Below, in pieces: positions 1-5,681 of a DNA stretch of 25,046 nt. The translations under genes and the position numbers were made by a program. The number at the start of each line of letters is the position of its first letter. Position 1 is the stretch's first letter. Source of the stretch: a virus; the IMG/VR virus record IMGVR_UViG_3300038696_000410, positions 1 through 25,046 of that record, one strand, 5' to 3'. The notes under the pieces were generated by a model that had not been told where the DNA came from, made no database searches, and saw only the letters and a program-made list of their open reading frames with translations.

Positions 1-620
1 GTCTTACCCGTGATAAGACCCATCTCCTGCAGGCGCATACTCGCCTCACCCACTGGACGGCCACTCATCAGACCATCATACAGACGGCCCATACTCCGCG
101 CCGTAGATTCTAAGCCAGCACCACTCACCGCAGCACCATCCGCCAAAAGCATCATCCCAGCCTTACCACTCAGAGAACCACGCGTAAGACTCTCAAGAAT
201 CTTATTCGCCTTCACCACCTCACCCAGCTGGAAAGGAGTCTTCGCCGTAAATTCATACAGCTCCTGCACCCGCTGTTTCGCCAGCTCCATACTCCCGAGC
301 AACGGCTTAAACTGGAGCTCCATCTTCTCCATCGCACGCGCACCTTCCACACCCGCTATTTTCCACTTAGAAATCAGCTTAGAAGTCAGAGCCACCAGAC
401 CTATCGTAGCACCAGCCACCATCCCTATCGGACCCAGCACCTTATTAAACATGATACCCCGCACACCCGCCCACGCCGCAGACACCTTACTCGCACCTGC
501 ACTCAGCATAATAATAGGCTCAGCCAAGTCACCCGCAAAATCCAACCACTGGCCCCGCATCTTACCCAGCCCCTTACTCTTGAACTCTACCTCAGTCTCA
601 ATACTCTGCTTCTTAGCCAT
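1..620 (-). CDS. Tape measure protein, N-terminal part (runs off window)
   Basis: The protein would set tail length and form the inside of the tail tube. The frame is open from an ATG at 620 to the left edge, so about 206 residues are visible and the C-terminus is missing. After a basic start (MAKKQSIETEVEF), residues 35-75 contain a hydrophobic Gly/Ala stretch. The stretch around residues 100-205 matches the conserved N-terminal region of tape measure proteins: FKPLLGSMELAKQRV, TPFQLGEVVKANKILES and ARSMGRLYDGLMSGRPVGEA. The start at 620 is preceded by a TGACA box and GGTGGGGTGGG, and by palindrome P1. It is the last gene of the tail module here and follows the chaperone-position genes, as in lambda. 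The family assignment rests on these motifs. Confidence 0.88.
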   Translation of the reverse strand, partial: MAKKQSIETEVEFKSKGLGKMRGQWLDFAGDLAEPIIMLSAGASKVSAAWAGVRGIMFNKVLGPIGMVAGATIGLVALTSKLISKWKIAGVEGARAMEKMELQFKPLLGSMELAKQRVQELYEFTAKTPFQLGEVVKANKILESLTRGSLSGKAGMMLLADGAAVSGAGLESTARSMGRLYDGLMSGRPVGEASMRLQEMGLITGK

Positions 621-646
621 ACCCACCCCACCGTGTCACAGCCTAA

Positions 647-668
647 AAACACTTACGCGTAAGTGTTT
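647..668. repeat. Palindrome P1
   Basis: A 22-bp perfect palindrome, AAACACTTACG followed by CGTAAGTGTTT: the family palindrome with CG inserted at the centre. It lies 27 bp upstream of the tape measure start and overlaps the first base of the preceding gene's stop codon. Confidence 0.9.
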
Positions 669-952
669 CACCCCACCTCATCAGCCAGTTTCTCAGCCAC
701 CAGTGCAGCCTTTTTCTCTTCCAAGAACTCCTGCAGAGTCATCACCAGCTCCCGGAACGTCACCGCATGGCCATGCAGCAGATCACCCTCACGCAGAGCC
801 ACCTCATAATCCGCACTTATCTTCACCGGAACATGGCACACTCTACGCCTATTTTCCCTAGCCTCAGCATCCACAAAAAAAGATAACTCCCACCATCCAC
901 TCGTAATCCACCCCACATCAGGAAACAACTGCCTCCCCATCTGAGCAGTCAC
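668..952 (-). CDS. Small protein before tape measure, unknown function
   Basis: A 94-residue protein (MTAQMGRQLFPDVG...), not recognised. Its GTG start at 952 directly follows the TGA of the upstream 46-aa gene (TGAGTG), which suggests translational coupling; an ATG at 940 is an alternative start. The C-terminal half, with MTLQEFLEEKKAALVAEKLA, is predicted to be helical. Its place just before the tape measure gene is where long-tailed phages carry a tail assembly chaperone or a small tail gene, but there is no sequence motif to confirm that role. Palindrome P1 begins at its stop codon. Confidence 0.6.
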   Translation of the reverse strand: MTAQMGRQLFPDVGWITSGWWELSFFVDAEARENRRRVCHVPVKISADYEVALREGDLLHGHAVTFRELVMTLQEFLEEKKAALVAEKLADEVG

Positions 953-1093
953 TCACGTCTCAGTGAACCCAGGAGTCACCACATCATCCTGCACCTGCTT
1001 CTTACAAAAATTCAGAATATCCTCCACCCTAAAAAGAATCCCCACCTCACCATTCTGAGTGCACAACAGATCATCGATCACTAAATCACTCAT
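953..1093 (-). CDS. 46-aa ORF, tail chaperone position
   Basis: A 46-residue acidic protein beginning MSDLVIDDLL and ending TPGFTET. Its ATG (1093) overlaps the end of the upstream 205-aa gene by 8 bp (ATGAGTGA), with a GGTGGTGGAG ribosome site just before it. Its TGA touches the GTG start of the next gene. The tight packing on both sides is the main support for it being translated. Lambda-like phages express a chaperone pair by frameshifting at this location (gpG and gpGT); here there is instead a stop-start overlap. No family recognised. Confidence 0.55.
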   Translation of the reverse strand: MSDLVIDDLLCTQNGEVGILFRVEDILNFCKKQVQDDVVTPGFTET

Positions 1094-1703
1094 CTCCACC
1101 ACCTTTCTCTTTTTCCGCCTTCTCCTGCTCATCCTTACGCGCCTTCATCCCAGCCTCCATCTCCTCATCATGCTCACTCTTCACCCCCACATCCGCGCCT
1201 CGGTGACGGTAGACACCCGCCATATACCACTCCACCTCACCAGGACCCATATTCCACACCAGCTCAGGCTCCCACCCAGTAGCACGGATCACCGCACACA
1301 CCTGGTCCATCGTAGGCGGAAACTCCACAAACCCTTCACCACCAGGATCACCCCCAGAATGAGTATCTGGACCACACACATGATCCTCCAAGTAGCCATG
1401 AAACTTCACCGCCTCCTTACCAGGATCTAAAAACACACTCCGCAGCGCAAACCACCAACCCCGCCAGCTCCAGCACCCGCTAGAACCACGCTCCACCATC
1501 ATCGGTATCTCCTCACGCTTACTACTACAGATCAATGCAGCCAGCTCCAGATCCACCACACTCACCTCACCGCCAAGAACCAGCGGACTCTCCATCGCCT
1601 CCAGCCACAGCCGATGATACAGCTTGAAATCCTGCAATCTATACCCCATCACCCTATGCCTAACATGCACAAAAGCCTCATAAAAACGGTCTTTATTCCT
1701 CAT
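1086..1703 (-). CDS. 205-aa protein, possible tail assembly chaperone
   Basis: A 205-residue protein beginning MRNKDRFYEAFVHVRHRVMG. The N-terminal 60 residues look like a compact helical domain (KLYHRLWLEAMESPLVLG, then DLELAALICSSK). The C-terminal 40 residues are highly charged and rich in Lys/Glu (DEEMEAGMKARKDEQEKAEK). The ATG at 1703 is preceded by a TGACA box at 15 nt. It follows the tail tube gene and precedes the tape measure gene, the usual place of tail assembly chaperones, and the charged tail would suit a chaperone that coats the tape measure protein. The function is inferred from position only. Confidence 0.6.
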   Translation of the reverse strand: MRNKDRFYEAFVHVRHRVMGYRLQDFKLYHRLWLEAMESPLVLGGEVSVVDLELAALICSSKREEIPMMVERGSSGCWSWRGWWFALRSVFLDPGKEAVKFHGYLEDHVCGPDTHSGGDPGGEGFVEFPPTMDQVCAVIRATGWEPELVWNMGPGEVEWYMAGVYRHRGADVGVKSEHDEEMEAGMKARKDEQEKAEKEKGGGDE

Positions 1704-1729
1704 ATACTAACCGCCCCATGTCACCAAAT

Positions 1730-1766
1730 AAAAAGCAGTCCCTACCCACTCAGGCAGAGACTGCTT
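1730..1766 (-). terminator. Rho-independent terminator after tail tube gene
   Basis: On the minus strand AGCAGTC pairs with GACTGCT around a further TGCC/GGTA stem, followed by TTTTT. It lies between the tail tube gene and the 205-aa gene, so tube transcripts probably end here at least in part. Confidence 0.8.
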
Positions 1767-1841
1767 CAAACAATGAACAAACGCACGCAAATAAAAACGC
1801 ACATACTAATCAACAAGGAAAATAACACTCCCATTAAAATT

Positions 1842-2210
1842 TTATTCTACCGGGCCAGTAATCTTACTAAAGGATTCACCCGTAAACTCACACTTCTTAT
1901 ACTCCTTAGAAGCAGTATCCGTCTTACGTCCAGTGATCACAAAATAATCACCCTCGTAAGAAAATGAAACCGCAGCCGCAAACTTAGTGGCATCCGTGAG
2001 ATAACCGCTCAAAGTGAACGTCTTCCCATCGTCACCCACAGCCATAGCCGCAACGTGTCCAGTAGTGTCCTCAGCCTTCGCTATAAATTCCGCAGCGCCA
2101 GACTCCGATAGAGTCATGGGAGCTACACCCAATAAAGTTTCAAGAGCAGCCGCATCGGTATTGCCCCATGAAAATTCATACTTCCCGTCACCATGTTCTG
2201 ATATCGCCAT
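1842..2210 (-). CDS. Candidate major tail tube protein
   Basis: About 122 residues beginning MAISEHGDGKYEFSWG. The sequence is Gly/Ala/Thr-rich with beta-type alternation (GKTFTLSGYLTDATKFAAAV, then SYEGDYFVITGRKTD), as expected for a small tube-forming beta-barrel, and it lies between the tail terminator and the tape measure genes, where tail tube genes usually are. The start was placed at ATG 2210 because the TGACA box is exactly 13 nt before it; a GTG at 2222 is also in frame. A strong terminator follows, which suits a highly expressed structural gene. No diagnostic motif, so the call is from context. Confidence 0.55.
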   Translation of the reverse strand: MAISEHGDGKYEFSWGNTDAAALETLLGVAPMTLSESGAAEFIAKAEDTTGHVAAMAVGDDGKTFTLSGYLTDATKFAAAVSFSYEGDYFVITGRKTDTASKEYKKCEFTGESFSKITGPVE

Positions 2211-2253
2211 ACCCAACCCCACCTGTCAACCACCCCACCAACAACCCAAGAAA

Positions 2254-2276
2254 TTCCTAATTCCTAATTCCTAATT
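2254..2276. repeat. TTCCTAA heptad tract
   Basis: Three tandem TTCCTAA units in the gap between the tail tube and tail terminator genes, abutting the terminator gene's TAG stop. Confidence 0.9.
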
Positions 2277-2699
2277 CTAAACCGAAGGCCTACCCACCCC
2301 AACCGTTATCATAAACACATCCCCAAAAACATCTTCCTCACCATTCACCGAATCCTCTATATCCTCCAGCTCCCAACCATCAATCTCCACCTCACGACCC
2401 ACATCACCACCCCTCAGCGGAAACCCATCAAGAGCCTCCTCGATCAACTTCACCCTAGCACCGTGCTCCACACTCTTACTATCCGCCACATCACTCACAT
2501 GCACCACCCGCAGCTCCGCCACAAAACGCCCATGCACCCGCCCCGTGCGCTCCAAATGCTTCACCACCACCACCGTAAAAGGCGGCTGCACCTCAGCATC
2601 ACGCCTGCCAGAAAAAACCACATTACCCGAAGGCAACAAAGCCTCCAACGTCTCCGCCCAGCTCTCCGCCAGACTATCCTTTAAATTATTCAAGCTCAT
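2277..2699 (-). CDS. Candidate tail terminator / tail completion protein
   Basis: A 140-residue alpha/beta protein beginning MSLNNLKDSLAESWAETLEA. The pattern is an N-terminal helix (LKDSLAESWAETLEALLP), a beta hairpin (NVVFSGRRDAEVQPPFTVVV), a strand with R-V-H-G-R-F-V-A-E-L-R-V, a helix (VEHGARVKLIEEALDGF) and a final strand VFMITVGVGRP. This matches tail terminator proteins of the lambda gpU / SPP1 gp17 type, which cap the tail tube and join it to the head. It lies directly before the tube gene in transcription order. A TGACA box lies 13 nt before the ATG and overlaps the upstream gene's stop. The call is from pattern and position. Confidence 0.6.
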   Translation of the reverse strand: MSLNNLKDSLAESWAETLEALLPSGNVVFSGRRDAEVQPPFTVVVVKHLERTGRVHGRFVAELRVVHVSDVADSKSVEHGARVKLIEEALDGFPLRGGDVGREVEIDGWELEDIEDSVNGEEDVFGDVFMITVGVGRPSV

Positions 2700-2707
2700 A
2701 ACAAACC

Positions 2708-2956
2708 CTAAATGTCACCTAAAACATCTTCCAACTCCCTGCTCACCACCTTATCACGCGCCCTATCCACATCCTTACCCAGAGCCATCGCCAGACTCTC
2801 ATCTGCATCCGTATCATAGACCTCACCACGCGCTTTAGGAGCCTTAGCCTTGATATTCCTCTCAGCTCGCTTCCCACCACGGAACAGCCTCTTAGAAGCA
2901 CCACTAAGACGCTTCAAAAAACCACTATCATTCGTATTTATTTTGACACCTAACAT
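2708..2956 (-). CDS. Small basic protein, possible tail completion protein
   Basis: An 82-residue protein, MLGVKINTNDSGFLKRLSGA..., with a basic first half (KRLFRGGKRAERNIKAKAPKA) and an acidic second half. Its ATG directly follows the TAG of the PAS gene (TAGATG). Proteins in this slot, before the tail terminator, are often HK97 gp10-like or lambda gpZ-like completion proteins, and the K-(x)n-L-x-x-L pattern near the N-terminus would fit a short member. That family is usually longer (120-190 aa), so this could be a truncated or unrelated protein. Confidence 0.5.
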   Translation of the reverse strand: MLGVKINTNDSGFLKRLSGASKRLFRGGKRAERNIKAKAPKARGEVYDTDADESLAMALGKDVDRARDKVVSRELEDVLGDI

Positions 2957-3619
2957 CTACTTCAGTGGAATTATAATTGAAATATAGTGCAGAAACGCAC
3001 CCGCAGCAGGATAACGGAACACATACAGAGCAGCCTTCACTTGCTCACCATCCTTGCGCACATAAGTTTTCTCCATCCGGTAGCGCTCTAAAGTGCCAGC
3101 GGCCACCCGCTCCACATTATCACAGTCCGCCTCCAGATCCTCACCTAAAGTAAGCTCCTGAAACGTCATCCTGGATAACTCCCCAGAAGAATAACCAAAA
3201 AATTCATCACAAGCCTCATTCAGCTTCGTGAATCGATAATCCTTACCCACATAACACATCGGCACAGGATGATTCGTGAACAACACCTTGAATAATTCAC
3301 CATCATCTGGCTTCGCCTGGATCGCACTCACCAGCAGCCGCTCAAGATCCACAATCGCCCTAGTATTCCCCTGCAGGCCACTCACTATCGCCACCTCAAG
3401 CGCCTTGTTAGACTCCACCTGCTTCACACTCACCAGAGTCATCGTCTCCTTCATCTCCTTGGAGTCCTCGCGGATCCCATCCAGAAAAATCACCATCGCA
3501 CCCTCCTTGCCAAACAGCCGAATCCCCAAAAACTTACCCACACGCCACAATAAAAAACAAATCGCAAACGAAATGAACAACCAAGGATTATCCACCGCCC
3601 TATCAAACCAAGACTCCAT
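2957..3619 (-). CDS. Membrane-anchored PAS-domain protein
   Basis: A 220-residue protein. Residues 12-27 (PWLFISFAICFLLWRV) form a single membrane segment. Residues 45-100 are a helical, probably coiled-coil linker. From about residue 108 to the end there is a PAS domain: a first strand and helix (PVPMCYVGKDYRFTKLNEAC), the typical FFGYSSGEL and LTLGEDLEADCDNV segments, then YVRKDGEQVKAALYVFRYP and a last strand. PAS domains sense small molecules, haem, flavin or redox state, or mediate dimerisation. There is no kinase, cyclase or DNA-binding domain attached. It starts 2 bp after the amidase stop, so it is co-transcribed with the lysis genes. Its role is unknown; control of lysis timing is a guess. 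Confidence 0.8.
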   Translation of the reverse strand: MESWFDRAVDNPWLFISFAICFLLWRVGKFLGIRLFGKEGAMVIFLDGIREDSKEMKETMTLVSVKQVESNKALEVAIVSGLQGNTRAIVDLERLLVSAIQAKPDDGELFKVLFTNHPVPMCYVGKDYRFTKLNEACDEFFGYSSGELSRMTFQELTLGEDLEADCDNVERVAAGTLERYRMEKTYVRKDGEQVKAALYVFRYPAAGAFLHYISIIIPLK

Positions 3620-3621
3620 GA

Positions 3622-4263
3622 CTAGTGAGCTCCAGAGTTAGAGGTAAGTTTTCCACACACGCAAGCACACACTCTACCCACCGCACGCCTCAGCCGATTA
3701 GGCCCATCCACCTTATAATAATCACGGCTCATCAGCAAATCATAAGCAGAATCAATAATCGCATCCGCATAAAGATCCAACTTCGCGTTATCAGTCAGAG
3801 TCATATCACCGAGCACCGTATCAATGAATTCCAGCTCCCACAGAACCGCACGCATATTCGTCTCACGCAGCACATGGAAATTAGCCCCCTTAACACCTCG
3901 ATCATTATGCCTAGAAAACCTAGCCATAAGCTTCTCATGGCACACCTCAGCCGCAGCCTTAGATCGCTTAGAATACCGATAATAAAACGTCTCTATTCCA
4001 GTCACCGTAGAATTATACGCATTACAATGCAGACTGAAAAACAGATCACTCTTATTCTCATTCGCATCCCTAGCACGCTCAGGCAGCTCCACGAAGTAAT
4101 CATCGGCCCGCGTGAAATGAAGCTTTATCCCCACCCGCTTAGCACGCACCTCCAGCCGCTTCTTTAATCCCAGAACAACGGACTTCTCTCTCAGACCGGT
4201 GATAGGATTCACCGCACCAGCGTCCTTACCGCCATGTCCAAAATCGATTGTGAGAATCTTCAT
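3622..4263 (-). CDS. N-acetylmuramoyl-L-alanine amidase (endolysin)
   Basis: A 213-residue Amidase_3-family enzyme that would cut the bond between muramic acid and the peptide stem of peptidoglycan, releasing progeny phage. The zinc and catalytic residues are visible in order: His10 (DFGHGG), Glu26 (GLREKS), His79 (FFSLHCNAYN) and Glu143 (VLWELEF). The catalytic domain fills residues 1-177. The C-terminal 35 residues are basic and Cys-containing, with no recognised cell-wall-binding domain. No signal peptide is seen, so it would depend on the neighbouring holin. The start region lacks a Shine-Dalgarno sequence and is A/T-rich. A tRNA gene lies just upstream. Confidence 0.93.
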   Translation of the reverse strand: MKILTIDFGHGGKDAGAVNPITGLREKSVVLGLKKRLEVRAKRVGIKLHFTRADDYFVELPERARDANENKSDLFFSLHCNAYNSTVTGIETFYYRYSKRSKAAAEVCHEKLMARFSRHNDRGVKGANFHVLRETNMRAVLWELEFIDTVLGDMTLTDNAKLDLYADAIIDSAYDLLMSRDYYKVDGPNRLRRAVGRVCACVCGKLTSNSGAH

Positions 4264-4284
4264 ATTTTTTACTATTCAAAAAAT

Positions 4285-4359
4285 TGGTTGCTGGGGAGGG
4301 AGTTGCACCCCCGACCTTCAGATTATGAGACTGACGAGCTACTACTACTCCACCCAGCG
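4285..4359 (-). tRNA. Initiator-type tRNA-Met (CAU), divergent
   Basis: A 75-nt tRNA with encoded CCA. The acceptor stem is CGCTGGG/CCCAGCA, so the first pair is a C1-A72 mismatch, the hallmark of bacterial initiator tRNA. The D-stem keeps the initiator A11-U24 type pair. The anticodon loop is CUCAUAA, identical to E. coli tRNA-fMet. Divergent points: the anticodon stem is UCAGU/UCUGA, so the three G-C pairs of initiators are absent and the pair next to the loop is U-U; the D-loop (AGUAGUA) lacks GG; the T-loop is UGCAACU, not UUCAAAU. The last two would weaken the usual D-loop/T-loop contacts. It sits between the lipoprotein and amidase genes in the same direction. It may be functional, specialised or decaying. 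Confidence 0.85.
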
Positions 4360-4366
4360 ATTAAAA

Positions 4367-4663
4367 TTATTTACCTGATCTCTGATCAACTACCACGTCA
4401 GCCACCACACCAGATTCATCGACACGGATGTCTCCTTGGTCAGTTCTAACAACAAATCCTCCCTTGAACTGAAACCCACCAATAGGAGTCACATCCACAA
4501 CATCCATCACCAGCGGTTCATCAGGAGCCGCCGCTATCTTATCCGCATACGGCGCGGGATTCACCTTATAAGCACTCGCTGTCATATCTCCACAAGAACT
4601 ACTCACCAAAGCCACCGCAATAAGCGCAGCCACAACTAGGTATTTTTTTATATCGTTTTTCAT
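4367..4663 (-). CDS. Small lipoprotein in lysis cassette
   Basis: A 98-residue protein with a lipoprotein signal peptide: a basic N-terminus (MKNDIKKY), a hydrophobic core (LVVAALIAVALV) and a lipobox VSSSCG with Cys24. The mature part is about 75 residues, acidic, Val/Asp-rich and beta-like. Lying between holin and endolysin, it could act in outer-membrane disruption, as a spanin subunit does. However, it lacks the Pro-rich pattern of Rz1-type o-spanins and no i-spanin is evident, so this is a positional guess. There is no Shine-Dalgarno sequence before the ATG. Confidence 0.7.
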   Translation of the reverse strand: MKNDIKKYLVVAALIAVALVSSSCGDMTASAYKVNPAPYADKIAAAPDEPLVMDVVDVTPIGGFQFKGGFVVRTDQGDIRVDESGVVADVVVDQRSGK

Positions 4664-4683
4664 GATTTTTGTATTCTAAAATT

Positions 4684-5010
4684 TTACTTCACATCAGCAT
4701 AAGAATCCTTCTCAAACTTCGTCCACACACTCACGGCAAGTAACAGCACCGCAGTCATAGACACACCCTGAGTCGCATCAATGTAACCGAGATACACCAG
4801 GACCGGGCTCACCGCCTGCATTGACTTACGCGCAAAACTCGCCCAGGCATTCACCCCATAACGGTAAGCGATACCCCACATGATCACCGCAACAGTCAAA
4901 GCCACCACATTACTCACCAGCTCACTACCCAGCAGATTAAAACTAGCCACCAACGCCGCAATAGCAGTAACAGCCTCACGGACCAACGCACCCTTCTGTT
5001 CTAAATTCAT
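4684..5010 (-). CDS. Holin (membrane protein)
   Basis: A 108-residue protein with three hydrophobic segments, about residues 13-32 (AVTAIAALVASFNLLG), 34-50 (SNVVALTVAVIMWGIAY) and 68-92 (PVLVYLGYIDATQGVSMTAV), and a short charged C-terminus (KFEKDSYADVK). Size, topology and its place just before the lipoprotein and amidase genes fit a holin that opens the inner membrane at lysis. The ATG at 5010 has the TGACA box 13 nt upstream followed by GGTGGGG. No family signature beyond this, so a different small membrane protein is possible. Confidence 0.7.
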   Translation of the reverse strand: MNLEQKGALVREAVTAIAALVASFNLLGSELVSNVVALTVAVIMWGIAYRYGVNAWASFARKSMQAVSPVLVYLGYIDATQGVSMTAVLLLAVSVWTKFEKDSYADVK

Positions 5011-5046
5011 ACCCCACCAAAAATGTCAACCCACCCAACACAGACT

Positions 5047-5319
5047 CTAAAAATAAATATACCTAGCCACTACCCTAGTCCAGCGGTATAAGCCTATGCC
5101 ATTTGAAATGGGAACTCTCGCATCCCAGAAAGGCATCTTAGCACTCTTCATACGCTGACGGAATTTTCTGTTAGCTTTGCACCAACCAAGAGAAGCAATT
5201 TCCTCGTCATGATACCTTCCCATCACATCAAGTTCATTCATCACGGACTGTCCATGCTTTCTGATGATGCGCTTACGCAACCAATCAGGGACTGAAGCTC
5301 TTCCGTCTTGCTTATTCAT
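5047..5319 (-). CDS. 90-aa protein downstream of tail fibre, unknown
   Basis: A 90-residue basic protein (MNKQDGRASVPDWLRKRIIR..., with DARVPISNGIGLYRWTRVVA near the end), not recognised. Its ATG overlaps the stop of the upstream gene by 8 bp (ATGAATAA), so the two are translationally coupled. Base composition is balanced, like the distal fibre and unlike the skewed genes around it. Fibre-downstream genes of this size are often chaperones or attachment proteins for the fibre, but nothing here identifies it as one. Confidence 0.6.
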   Translation of the reverse strand: MNKQDGRASVPDWLRKRIIRKHGQSVMNELDVMGRYHDEEIASLGWCKANRKFRQRMKSAKMPFWDARVPISNGIGLYRWTRVVARYIYF

Positions 5320-5659
5320 CTTCTGGCGGTGTGTAAACGAACCCCTGTTCAGTCAGACTAATATGGGGATGCCCTATTTCTAGCGGGACGCGTTTTGAGT
5401 ATTTGGCTAGTCCTAGAGTGTCTAAGTGTGTGTTAATACCCAGACCTAGTGTCGCGTTAGCAGTCATTAACGCGACTGAGTTTTCCAGATCAGCATTAAG
5501 GTCTGCGACTAGCTGGACTGGATCCACCGCCCAGAAAGCATTATTGACTGAGGTCATAATGCTTGCTGTGTGATTAAGAGCCTCAGCTATTCTGAGGACT
5601 TGACGATCACGCTCGTTCTTGCGTGCCTGTGTCGGTGTAGGTGTTTTTATGTATGACAT
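5312..5659 (-). CDS. 115-aa protein downstream of tail fibre, unknown
   Basis: A 115-residue protein beginning MSYIKTPTPTQARKNERDRQ. It is mostly helical up to residue 80 (ALNHTASIMTSVNNAF, LVADLNADLENSVALM), then has a beta-like C-terminus (ISLTEQGFVYTPPEDE). It follows the fibre gene by 22 bp, overlaps the next gene by 8 bp and shares their balanced composition. The start lacks the TGACA box found on the phage's core genes. It may be a fibre accessory protein acquired with the fibre; no family recognised. Confidence 0.6.
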   Translation of the reverse strand: MSYIKTPTPTQARKNERDRQVLRIAEALNHTASIMTSVNNAFWAVDPVQLVADLNADLENSVALMTANATLGLGINTHLDTLGLAKYSKRVPLEIGHPHISLTEQGFVYTPPEDE

Positions 5660-5681
5660 GATTTTGGTGGTTTGTGGTTGT

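Noticed and set aside
10-861. Plus-strand 283-codon open frame
   Set aside because: It is antisense to the tape measure gene and its neighbour; the product is Pro/Ser/Arg-rich with no fold-like pattern.
4285-4359. tRNA as a prophage attachment site
   Set aside because: The tRNA lies inside the lysis cassette with phage genes on both sides, and no second copy of its 3' end is seen in the window.
5011-5030. TTGACA upstream of genes as -35 promoter elements
   Set aside because: The distance to ATG is only 13-16 nt, so a -10 would fall inside the coding region, and no TATAAT-like match is found there consistently.
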